Origin: Deinandra increscens subsp. villosa
Taxonomy: Eukaryota; Streptophyta; Magnoliopsida; Asterales; Asteraceae
Assembly: GCA_039602395.1 (NCBI GenBank)
Contig: JBCNJP010000003.1
Span: forward strand, 28,622,140-28,686,139
DNA length: 64,000 nt
Reading direction: 5' to 3'
Within the stretch, counting starts at the first letter, position 1, and each line of letters starts with the position of its first letter. Below the pieces are notes generated by a model that was not told the DNA's origin, searched no databases, and worked only from the letters and a program-made list of their open reading frames with translations. Positions 35,490 to 45,563 of this stretch are shown here, in pieces. A program made the position numbers and the translations under genes.

Positions 35490-36150
35490 GAAGGATCATG
35501 CGAAAACACCATTTTTTTGTGAGAACTGCGTAAACAAATCTTAAAACCTACATAACTTTTTCATACGTTAATATATTTTTTTTTAAATTTGCACCAAAAG
35601 TCTTAAAATTATATTATCTTTAATCCTGTAAAAGTTTTAAAAAACTTAACGCTTTTTTTATTTTTTAAATTTTTTTTTTGTGTGGTGCACATGTGCATCA
35701 CAAAAAAAACTCATACTTTTAGTATGAGTTAATATATTTTTTTTCTTAGTCGCACCATATGTCATATATTTTCATCATTTTTTTTGCGTTTTTATTGAAT
35801 GATGCACATGTGCATCATACCAAAAAAAACGCTCATACATGTGATATACATTAATAGTTTAAAAAGAAAATGCACCCTAAATCTTATAGTTGTGTTATCT
35901 TTAGATTTAAAGAAAAAAAAATAGCATTTTATAACTTTTTTAATTATATGATGCACATGTGCATCACACGGGAAAAAAAAACGTTCTGTTTTTTTTTTAA
36001 TATTTTGCTCCAGATTTAAAGATAACGTAATTCTAAGACTTTTGGCGCAAATTTTATGAAAAATCGTTAACGTATGAAAAAGTTACGTGAGTTTTAATAT
36101 GTGTTTTCGCAGTTTTCACAAAAAGATGTGTTTTCGCAGGATCCTAACCC
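35485..36150. mobile_element. TA-microsatellite-flanked foldback element IV
   Basis: Starts GGGGAAGGATCATGCGAAAAC, with an inverse at the right end (GTTTTCGCAGGATCCT). The core palindrome here is GATGCACATGTGCATCA, a sequence variant of that in element III. Confidence 0.8.
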
Positions 36151-36321
36151 ATTGTAGACACCCCCATAAGTGTAAACAGGTAGACACCCTTTTTCACCAT
36201 TAGATCTCTAGATCTAATGGTTGTGATTAATTTTCTTTTTCTTTTTCTTTTTCTCATTAATTAGAAACTTTCACATGTGAAAAAGAGCTATTCACATGCG
36301 AAAGTGTCTACAATGAACCTC

Positions 36322-36326
<5 letters not shown>
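36151..36326. mobile_element. Element V, relative of element II
   Basis: Inverse-orientation relative of 34461-34632 (GTGTCTACAATGAAC near its right end). It abuts element IV directly on the left with no intervening TA tract, and ends in a TA tract on the right. Confidence 0.7.
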
Positions 36327-36360
<34 letters not shown>

Positions 36361-36366
<6 letters not shown>

Positions 36367-36754
36367 AAAAGATAAATTGGAACCCACCTTGAGTTGGAGA
36401 ATCTTTGGAACCCGACGTTAAATAAATGTTTTTTTTCTTAATTTTTTATGGTGGTTCTTTAGGTTATAAACTACTCTTAAATGAAACAAATCAAAAAACC
36501 GCCTAGTAGATTTTTTTTTTAAATTATCAAAAAAAAAAGTTACATGTGTAACTTTTATGCATATTTTACGATTACGCAAAAAGTTACATGTTTTTTTTAA
36601 AAAAAATCTAGTAGGCGGTTTTTTGATTTTTTTTCATTTAAGAGTAGTTTATAACCTAAAGAACCACCATAAAAAATTAAGAAAAAAAAACATTTTTTAA
36701 CGTCGGGTTCCAAAGATTCTCCAACTCAAAATGGGTTCCAAAATACACCAACCC
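36361..36754. mobile_element. TA-microsatellite-flanked foldback element VI
   Basis: Long inverted arms (TTGGAACCC, GGTTCTTTAGGTTATAAAC and CCGCCTAGTAGATT with inverses) around a short TACATGTGTAAC core. TA tracts flank it. It would fold almost entirely. Confidence 0.8.
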
Positions 36755-36774
36755 TATATATATATATCTATATA

Positions 36775-36817
<43 letters not shown>

Positions 36818-36844
36818 GATCGGTTCTATTTGTTATTTTTTCAG

Positions 36845-36976
36845 GTAAATAATGATCGAAAAAAGAACTCGAAAGTGTATTTAACACCAAACCAGCTGAC
36901 TCAAGATCTGATAAACAGAAAACTTAGTACACGGATCCAGCAGAAGCAGCTGATGAGCACAGAAAAGAAATTATAA
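36845..36976 (+). pseudogene. TNPA-like CACTA gene, exon 11 (copy A)
   Basis: Begins after TTTTTCAG, reads VNNDRKKNSKVYLTPNQL... and ends EKKL-stop, as in copy B 27482-27616. It is preceded by the TA tract and foldback chain that expanded the intron. Confidence 0.8.
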
Positions 36977-37129
36977 TGAATTATTATACAAATTAAACTT
37001 TGATTAGTGAATGTTATTTTTTGAACGGCATTTGATTAGTGTATGTACATTGATTTATAATTACAATATGATTTTAAGGTTTCTCTATATTAGTTAATAT
37101 GCAGTTTAATTAATTGTAATTAGGAAAAT

Positions 37130-37653
37130 ATATGTGACCATATATATAATACCAAAGGCCACACTTTTTATATTTTACGTGGTCGTTGCCACCCTTTGGC
37201 CACGCGTATTGGGACAAAATATCTGATTTCAACTACCCTTTGGCCACTTTCTTTTCCCAAATATATGTGGCTAAAACACAAATATACGTGACCATATAAT
37301 ACCAAAGGCCACACTTTTTATATTTTAATGTGGTCGTTGCCACCTTTTGGCCACGCGTATTGGGACAAATTATCTGATTTCAACTACCCTTTGGCCACTT
37401 TTTTTTTCCAAATATATGTGGCTAAAACACAAATATACGTGACCATATAATACCAAGGTCACGCTTTTGATATTTTAACGTGGCCGTTGCCACCATTTGG
37501 CCACGCATATTGGGACAAAATATCTGATTTCAACTCCCCTTTGGCCACTTTTTTTTTTCAAATATATGTGGCTAAAACACAAATATACATGACCATATAA
37601 TACCAAATGCCACGCTTTTTATATTTTAATGTGGCCGTTGCCACCCTTTGGCC
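37130..37653. repeat. Right subterminal repeats of copy A, truncated
   Basis: About three and a half 150 bp units as in 27779-28600, broken off after CCACCCTTTGGCC where the hairpin arm starts. Confidence 0.85.
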
Positions 37654-38329
37654 AACCTTGTGTGACCGTTACTGTTCGAATTGTCAAACAGACTGATTTG
37701 TCGGAGACATGAACTGAGGTGCGAAACCCAGCCGAACTCTAGGTTCGCAGTTGGCCGAACCTTGATGGCCGAACTTCAAGTTCGGAGGGAGTTCGGATAG
37801 AGTTCGGAGGTACCCAGTTCGGACATAATTAAGAAGTATAAATAGTTTCGTCTTTATATTTCTTTGCAAGTTTCTGTCCAGTGTCTTTCCAGATCAATGT
37901 GTTGAGAGGGGAGGTTCTGTCCAACCTCCCCCGGAGCTTAATCGTTGTATACTCCTTTGGTTTATGGTAGATAATATCGAGACGGAAGTTTTGTCATATA
38001 TTGTGTTGAATGATTACATAAACCAAAGGAGTATACAACGATTAAGCTCCAGGGGAGGTTGGACAGAACCTCCCCTCTCAACACATTGATCTGGAAAGAC
38101 ACTGGACAGAAACTTGTAAAGAAATACAAAGACGAAACTATTTATACTTCTTAATTCTGTCCGAACTGGGTACCTCCGAACTCTGTCTGAACTCCCTCCG
38201 AACTTGGAGTTCGGCCATTAAGGTTCGGCCAACTCCGAACCTAAAGTTCGGCTAGGTTTCGGACCTCAGTTCATGTCTCCGACAAATCAGTCTGTTAGAC
38301 AATTCAAACAGTAACGGCCACACAAGGTT
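37654..38329. repeat. Large hairpin of two head-to-head LTR-like arms
   Basis: Left arm 37654-37966, right arm 38017-38329, loop 50 bp. The arms agree at roughly 94 percent by my count (about 17 differences). Each carries about eight CCGAAC/GTTCGG motifs followed by TATAAATAG (37837-37845; inverse at 38139-38147), so the TATA boxes face the loop. The arms begin TGTGACCGTT inside AACCTTGTGTG, like LTR starts. A transcript from either box would fold into long double-stranded RNA. Confidence 0.9.
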
Positions 38330-39146
38330 CATGAATCAACAGGAATGTATGGCCACGTTTAAATAATGTTGTGTGACGGAAGAGTAGATTTTATTACTTA
38401 GTAAATTAAAAAAAACAAAAATATTAAGTATATATTATGCGTGGCTAAATGTGAGCAATAGCCACGCTTTTTACTTAGTTATGTGGCTAAAAGCTAGTAC
38501 ATATGGTCACTGTTATTAGGTTGTGTGAGTAAATAGTAGGTTGTGAGTGACAAAAATCTATTACCTATGGCCACATATATTAACCGTGCCTAAATAGTAG
38601 CCAATTTTATTTAGTTAATTATCTGTGGCGACGGTGGATATATATCATTACTAGAGGTTAAATCTTTATCTACCACCTCGAGTTTCGGATATAAATCATA
38701 TAATTAATTAATTAATTGTCGATCATCACCATATACGCCGTTAGCTCTCTCAGCTCTCTGTTTTTTGGTTTATCACCACTCTCTGAAAATGTGGCATTTT
38801 CGTCCTCTGAATGTGAAAGATTGCCCCGAATACGGTAAGTAATCTTCTAAATGACTGAAATTCAAATTCTTTAATGTGGAATACGCGTCTCTGATTTGGT
38901 TATTTTTCTTGAACAGGGGAAGAAGATTTTAGTCTGTTTACTTTGGTGATCTATCACCTAGGGTATTTTGTGAGCCTCAAACATGTGATGTAACTAGTAA
39001 CGGCTAATTTCACTTTTCCGTTGTTTGTTTTTAAATTTCAAAACCTTCAACCACGCTATATAAACAAGTTAATCAATTAACCATTAAATTAGACCACCAC
39101 TTTCACACACTCTTCGTTCTCCCCATCCAATTTATACTCTTCCAAG

Positions 39147-39648
39147 ATGGCAGAAGAATGGACCCAGCAGGAAGAACTGGGGTTGTACCGAGCTTGGTTG
39201 GACGTAAAGTATAGGGACTATGTGTTGCCTACAAACCCTCCCTTACTTAGTACGTTTCTTAATTTTTCTTTATACCAATCATTTGATTATTTGATCAGTT
39301 ATACAATTTTATATATATTAATTAATTAAGTCGATGTTTACCGATCAATTAGGTGATCCTAAAGACGAAGACACTATTCTCTTTTGGCAGGATATCAACA
39401 TAAAGTTTCATATTGCTATGGAGCGTTCCGACAAGTACCGTGACACAAGCGTTGTAAGATCGAAATGGCTAGACATGGACCAGAAAATCAAAACATTCAA
39501 CAGGATATGCAAAGAGAATGAAGAGGAGAACCAAACCAAGGAAGACCTGTTGTTCATTGCGTTCGAACACTACTTACATGAAACCGGAGAAGATTTCAAG
39601 CTTCCACTGGTGTGGGAAATGATTAACCTTTTTAGGGTTCCGAATTAA
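39147..39648 (+). CDS. SANT/Myb-like accessory protein, two exons
   Basis: Exons 39147-39249 and 39353-39648 join across a GTACGT donor and an AATTAG acceptor to a frame of about 132 aa. The product resembles the compact Myb/SANT-like (trihelix-related) domain found in plant transposon proteins. It has EEWTQQEELGLYRAWLDV, then DTILFWQDINIKFH, then VRSKWLDMDQKIKTFNRICKE; the spaced Trp residues mark the helices. The C-terminal segment (EDFKLPLVWEMI) is also typical of this group. The likely role is DNA binding. It is intact. The ATG lies in a good context 30 bases after a TC-rich leader. Whether the CACTA element uses it or captured it from the host is unknown. Confidence 0.65.
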
Positions 39649-39847
39649 TTAAGAGTAATTGTTCTGGTTTGAAAATTGTTCTGGGATTACTAATTAATTA
39701 TATGTAACGAATTGATTTTTAATTTAATATAATGTATTTTCATCCGTTTCTGTTCATCTTCTCTCAATCCGGATGAAATCTTCTCCCTAAGGAATTCTAG
39801 TTCTTCCGGTTTTGTTCTTCTTCTCTAAAACATTAATATTTTAAGAA

Positions 39848-39885
39848 TGAGGTGTGTATATAACCAATAAGTTTATGTTGTTTTT
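39848..39885 (+). repeat. Single relic unit of the copy B minisatellite
   Basis: GAGGTGTGTATATAACCAAT followed by AAGTTTATGTTG matches one unit of the array at 22095-23660. No array exists here. Confidence 0.55.
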
Positions 39886-40983
39886 TTATTATATATATTT
39901 GTAATTAATTAACTGATATCACATCTTTTGGATTATATATGTAATTAATTGTTTATGTGTTATGCATCGATGTGTCTTTTGACTCTTCTTCCTGAAGAAT
40001 TCTAGTTCATCGGGTTATTATTGTCTTCTACATATATTAGGTTATGTGACTAAATATTAGTGTATAAAGAATTGTATTCAACCAGAATGATTTTAATTCA
40101 CTGGATAATAGGTTTAAATACATGGGAATATCCTATAGACTACGAACAGAAATAACAACTTTTGTTATTTATAGTGTATATAGTTCATCTTGAAGAACTC
40201 TAGTTTATCCAGTTCATCCTGAAGAACTCTAGTTCATCCTGTTCTATTACTGAATAATTACTCTTGATCCTGAAGAATTCTAGTTCATCCGGTTCTATTC
40301 TTCTTCTTCTCTAATGAATAACTAAAATTGATCCTGTTTAATTATAAATCATCTCAGTCCGCCAAGGCAGTGAAACAGTTGTCTGAAAATGTCATCCGGT
40401 TCTGTTCATCTGCTCTCATTCCAGATGAACTCTTCTTCCTGAGGAATTCTAGTTCATACGGTTTTGTTCTTGTTAGTTCATACGGTTTTGTTCTTGTTAG
40501 TTCATACGGTTTTGTTCTTGTTCCAATTTACTGAAGAATTAAAATCTATCCAGCTTATAAATCATGTCATCCACTATTAGACAATCAAAAAATTATAAAT
40601 TGTAGCAAACAAGGCTTGAACCTGGGTCAGTAAAAAAACAAGGCTTGAACCTGGGTCAGTCAAAAGAAAAGAACACACTACAAACCATTGAGACAGAAGT
40701 GTTAATTAGTTATATTTTAACCAGAACTTATTTAATTACTCCCATCACATAGGAAATAATTGATAAACAAAATTTGCATTGCTAAAGGTAATAAATAGAC
40801 ATGGTAAAAACAGGATTTGCGTGGTAAAGGTAAAAAATATACACGGTTATCTTGGCCTGACGTTTCCACTTCTTCCCACAATAGCTGGTAGCGTGTCCTG
40901 TCTGCCTTTAAATTTCCACTTTTTTGCCACCAAAATCATCTGTACGAACTCCTGATCATCAAGAAAAAAACTTTGACCGATCA

Positions 40984-41581
40984 ATGGCTGCCTTTGGTAA
41001 ACAATGGAGGATTAGGGGTGTTAATGAACCAGCGCCCTACTACGGCAAGACTCCCCGTAAGTGTATTTTCACTCAAAAATGGCTGCAAGTTTTTATTTTT
41101 GGGGTTTTATGTTTTTTAATTACTTACTCTCTACTCTGCATTTGGGTTTTTTAGAGGTGGTCGGAGGTTCATCCTCAAGATCCATCACTGCGACGATTTC
41201 CACCGGAAGGGAAAGGCAGATTATGTCGACTATGTCGACATTCACACATTTGATTGTCAAGATCTGAATCAAATGGTGCAATACCTAAACCACACATCGA
41301 TTGGCTATTTTCTCATTTAGTGAAGGATCCCAGCTCTGTGCATCACATACGGGCTTGAGTACGCTGATTTCATCACTGCCGAAGTTGTAGGGGATATGAA
41401 ACTTCATCTCCAGGGACCAGAGGGGGAGAGAGAGCTGGATGTGTATTTAATCCGGAACAGGGATTCCACCTACACCTCCGAGTTGGGATCGAGATTGCCG
41501 CCTGGTCAAAAGTTGTTTCCTGATGACAGTAGCAGCAGCAACTTCTTTGATGAAGACTATATGTCAGATGCTAGGTCTTAG
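40984..41581 (+). pseudogene. PB1-like domain gene with two adjacent stops
   Basis: Exon 1 starts at the ATG at 40984 and ends at a GTAAGT donor (about 41057). Exon 2 after TTTTTTAGAG continues in frame into RRFILKIHHCDDFHRKGKA and DYVDYVDIHTFD, the signature of plant PB1-like domain proteins (xFxLxIHHGGxF...KxxYVDxVD). Two consecutive stops TAG-TGA at 41318-41323 interrupt it. The same frame then continues (ITYGLEYADF...) to a Ser/Asp-rich end at 41581. PB1-like domains mediate protein pairing; in Asteraceae and other plants they occur in TE-related proteins. An unrecognised intron over the stops is the alternative to decay. Confidence 0.55.
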
Positions 41582-41631
41582 CTAGTTAGATAGATCTTTG
41601 TATAGGATCTGATGAAAATCTTTGTATAAAG

Positions 41632-41632
41632 A

Positions 41633-41690
<58 letters not shown>
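41632..41690. repeat. TC and TA microsatellites
   Basis: (TC)n followed by (TA)n just after the PB1-like frame. Confidence 0.9.
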
Positions 41691-41691
<1 letters not shown>

Positions 41692-41847
41692 GTTTTTGTT
41701 AACTCTTCCTCATGTTTTGTTTTGGTTAACCCCATTAATTATAGAGATAGATTTTATCTCAATCATTAAAGTTGATTTTATTCTAAATTTGATTGTTGCA
41801 AATAGATTTTATTATGAACTGATGTGATTTTTATTTTATTCTGAACT

Positions 41848-42782
41848 GGTTAACCATCCTGGAGAACTTTAGAACTTTATTTTACCTGGTTCATCCTGAA
41901 GAACTCTAGTTCATCTTCTCTCAATCCTCATGAACTCTTCTTCCTAAGGAATTATAGTTCATCCGGTGTGTTCTTCTTCCAATTTACTGAAGAAGTAAAA
42001 TTTATCTTTTTTATAAATCATCTCATCCCACCATATCAAAATGCCAACATATACTAACATAGCATATGAATATATACTTCATGTAGGATCACATTTATGA
42101 GTGAAATGGAGGTCTGCTATGATTCATTGAAAATGTTTATGTTATTATAGATGAAAAATGGTTAACCATCCTGAAGAACTTTAGAAATCTAGTTTATCCG
42201 GTTATCCTGAAGAACTCTAGTTCATCTTCTCTCAATACTCATGAACTCTTCTTCCTGAGGAATTGTAGTTCATCCGGTTGTGTTCTTCTTCCAATTTAGA
42301 AGTAAAATTTATCCTGTTTATAAATCATCTTATCCGGCCCACCATATCTAAATGCCAACATATACTAACATAACATATGAATATATATACTTCATGTAAG
42401 ATCATAGTTATGAGTAAAATGGAGTCTGCTATGATTCATTGAAAATGTGTATGTTATTATAGATGAAAACTGGTTAACCATCCTGAAGAACTTTAGAACT
42501 CTAGTTTATCCGGTTCATCCTGAAGAACACTAGTTCATCTTCTCTCAATCCTCATGAACTCTTCTTCCTGAGGAATTGTAGTTCATCCGTTTTTGTTCTT
42601 CTTCCAATTTAGAAGTAGAATTTATCCTGTTTATAAATCATCTCATCCCACCATATCAAAATGCCAACATATACTAATTAACATAACATATGAATATATA
42701 CTTCATGTAAGATCACAGTTATGAGTGAAATGGAGGTCTGCTATGATTCATTGAAAATGTGTATATTATTATAGATGAAAAG
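41848..42782 (+). repeat. Three tandem repeats of about 312 bp
   Basis: Units start at GGTTAACCATCCTG (41848, 42160, 42472). Each contains CTGAAGAACTCTAGTTCATC, GTTCATCCGG and ATGCCAACATATACTAAC blocks. They are non-coding and within copy C. Confidence 0.85.
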
Positions 42783-42839
42783 TGTGTGAATAAAACTGTA
42801 ACAACTATCATGTTAACATACAAACTGGAACAACTTATA

Positions 42840-45558
42840 CAATTGTACACAAATACAGGGATCAACTCTTCTTCCAGCCAAGTTCATCCCGTTCCCATCT
42901 TGTTCTCTTCTTCAATAGTTTGTAACCGAAATTTGGCCTTGTGAAATAGGAGACTTTCATGAAAGGTCCGTGTCATTATTCTGCTCTCAGTATCACCAAT
43001 CCTGACAATATCTTGTATCTCAGCTTCAGAAAGCCCATTTAGAGAATCTTATAAGCTTCTAATTGTCTTGCCATGTTCACTGGTGAAATGTGATACATGC
43101 CTGTTTCTTTCTTATACTCCCAGTTGGTCACCTGTTTTCTCTTAACCACATGAAGCCTGTTAGTTATCATTATTAAATGGATTCGCTCTTTGTCAGCCTG
43201 GCTCCATTCTGTGCGTTGTGAATGACCCATCGGCTCTATAGACTACCAAATTTCCATCCTTATCAACTTCAAGTGTCGAAACAGGACGGTCAATGCTGCG
43301 TTGTGTGGCCTCATCTACTTCCCCGTATAAGTCATCCAAATACATCTGTGTCCTCAGCATTAAGGACTCCTCGTGTGAACACGTACCCTTCATATCACCA
43401 CGTAACTGTCTAACATCACCCAACTCATGGTTAGTGAGGTTGTACATAGCTTCTTCAGCTGTAAACTTTAGTACCTCATCTGAACTGGTTGTGAATAGGT
43501 ATACTTTCGCTTCATCATCATACCTCCAGGAGATGATTCTTCTCCTTTCAGCATGGACATCTCTGTATTCATCCTCCTTATTGATCACATTTCCTTTTCC
43601 CTTTTTAGCCACTGACTTCATTCTCTTAGTGGGTGGTTTTTCTGGTGACTTGGGTAGAGATGAGGGTTTTGGGGGTTTGTTTAGGTGAGGATAATGAGAT
43701 GGAAGAGTATGACCACTTATAGGTTGTGGTATAAAGGGTGTGAAGTTGTCTGTTCTAAACTTTGGTGGAAGAGGCTTTAATGTTACATGTTTAGGAGACT
43801 TTACAGGTCTACTAGTTCGAGGAGGGTTTCTTCTGGGTTGCTGTGAGGCTAGGGTTCTGTTCAGATCAGAAAATGCACCTGGTGGTATTGGTTCACCTGT
43901 AACCTTTGAGATTTTGTTCTGTTCAAGTATGGTATTTGAATATTTGATTCTCAAGCTATTAATACCAAAAGAATTGATCTTTTTTGGGTCCTCCCCCTTA
44001 TCTTAATGAAATAGCATTTGAGAAGCTTGAGTTCTTCTTCTTCTATCATAGGGTTTTCTAGGATCATCTGTATCTCTTCTTCCCTTTTTATCTTCTCCCG
44101 CCTTTCATCAGCGTCTATCTTTTCCTTCAGTTTTAATTCACCATCCTCTTGAACTACCCTGGACATCATATCGCATAACTGATTAGCAGTCATTAAATTT
44201 GCTTGTTCAAAAGTTGCCCATCCCCTGGCTATGATAATATCTCTGAACTTCCAAAGGAGTTTGGCATTCTGAGGGTTTTTTGCCAGTCTGATCTTTTCTT
44301 GTTCAGCTTTGATCTCCTTGACAGATCTGTGGCTATTCTTCTTTTTCTTGTCTCCTTGTCAGAGTCAATCGTTGCCATTTTCTCATCAATAGACCTTCTC
44401 TTGATTTCCTTTATCAGACCCATTATTACTTTATCATTTGAATAACGCAACATGTCTCTTTGTAGTTTGAATGCCAAGGCCATGTCTCCTTCCCTTTTTA
44501 TTTGTTCAGCTTTCTCAGCATCTTCAAGTGCCTATTTTATCATGTTTACCTCATCTTCTGGGAGAGATACCTGTTGATCATGAATGAATGTTGGAGGCTT
44601 TTTCTTCTAAACAGCTACAAACACCTTGTCAGAATCTGATTGGTACTGGGGCATCACCATTTTTCCTTTCCTGAATCTGATTGCTTCAGCAGAAAAATCA
44701 TTCTCATCAGTAGGTTCAGTCTTTGGCTCAACATGCTTTGTATCTTTAACAGGTGCAGACACCTTGTCTTTGACTCCGTCTTCTTCAACATCAGCTTCAA
44801 CAACCTTTTATGTTTCAGGAGTATCAGGGGGATCACAAGGGTTTAAAATAGGAATGATGGGCAGAGATGGATCTCTAGCATTTAAAAGAGGAATGATGGG
44901 TAGAGATGGAGCACTCCTTAACCCAGTGCAGTTAAGAGTATTCCTAATCATCATTTTTCTCATGAAAGATAGAGCTTCAGGAGCTATCTCCACATTTGTG
45001 GTTTGCAAATCACTCATCACACTTGTGATAATCTGATTATCAGCAGTCACTTGCACCGGATGAAGTTGTTCAACTGGATCAACTAGTTCAACCCAATGAA
45101 GTTGTTCAACCAGATCAACATGGCCTTCTTCCCCCGGATGAAGTTGTTCAACCGGATCAACTTGTTCAACCGGATTAACATGGCCTTCTTCCTTCAAATG
45201 AAGTTGTTCAACCGGATCAACTTGTTTAACTTCATCAACATCAGAGGAAGACACCCTGTGCAAGATCCTATTTTGAATTAAATCTAGTTTGACATGTAAA
45301 TTTCATTTCAACGTATGGTTGACAACCTTACTTATCAGTGGCTTTCACAGATTGTCCTGCCTTCAACCGTTCGATTTCTTCTCCTTAAGCTCTCACAATT
45401 GCATGGAGAACTGCCAATTCATTTTCAAGTTTTGTACATCGAACCGTCAATTCAGTATGTGTCATGCTGCTCTCAACTGGTGTGTTGCCAGTATCTTTGA
45501 GCAAAGAAGAGAAAACAAGCCGACTTTGTTCATGCTCAGCACCCATGGTTTCTTGGCA
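42840..45558 (-). pseudogene. Decayed retroelement accessory (possibly env-like) reading frame
   Basis: Minus-strand coding character runs from about 45550 to 42870 across several frameshifts and stops. In order: a helical N-terminal part (TKLENELAVLHAIV), a repeated VEQLHP...EEGHVD segment (45050-45240, unit near 54 bp), a charged helical middle (ALAFKLQRDMLRYSND; KEKIDADERREKIKREEE), a Pro-rich linker with KPPKPSSLPKSPEKPP (43193-43954) and a compact C-terminal domain (IISWRYDDEAKVYLFTT, then VNMARQLEAYKIL). I associate this with extra C-terminal frames of Asteraceae Copia elements. Without a neighbouring reverse transcriptase the assignment is inference. The LTR at 45564 cuts off its start. 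Confidence 0.45.
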
Positions 45559-45563
45559 CCTAG

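Larger units (their letters stand above)
3290..37653 (+). mobile_element. CACTA (En/Spm) element, copy A, fragmented host of the nest
   Basis: Pieces at 3290-5389, 9642-9942, 33453-33946 and 36755-37653 read continuously against the uninterrupted relative at 24798-28600 (copy B). They carry the same exons, the same intronic GTTCATCCGGA repeats and the same right subterminal repeats (37130-37653). Everything between the pieces is a later insertion. The left end is lost in the gap. The right end stops about 3.5 repeat units in, where the hairpin at 37654 begins, so neither terminal CACTA repeat is visible. Several coding changes relative to copy B show that it is dead. Confidence 0.85.
38330..42830 (+). 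mobile_element. CACTA relative, copy C, left part
   Basis: 38340-38620 matches the left subterminal region of copy B (14130-14400). The leader exon near 38800 resembles 15390-15460, and TTCATCCGG-type repeats occur at 39750-40550. The first 300 bp including the TIR are missing, replaced by the hairpin. There is no TNPD or TNPA gene before the break near 42830, where unrelated minus-strand retroelement sequence begins. The accessory genes differ from those of copy B. Confidence 0.7.

Noticed and set aside
36731..36844. IYIYIY frame before TNPA exon 11 of copy A
   Set aside because: Translation of a TA microsatellite in an intron. The exon starts at 36845 after the CAG acceptor.
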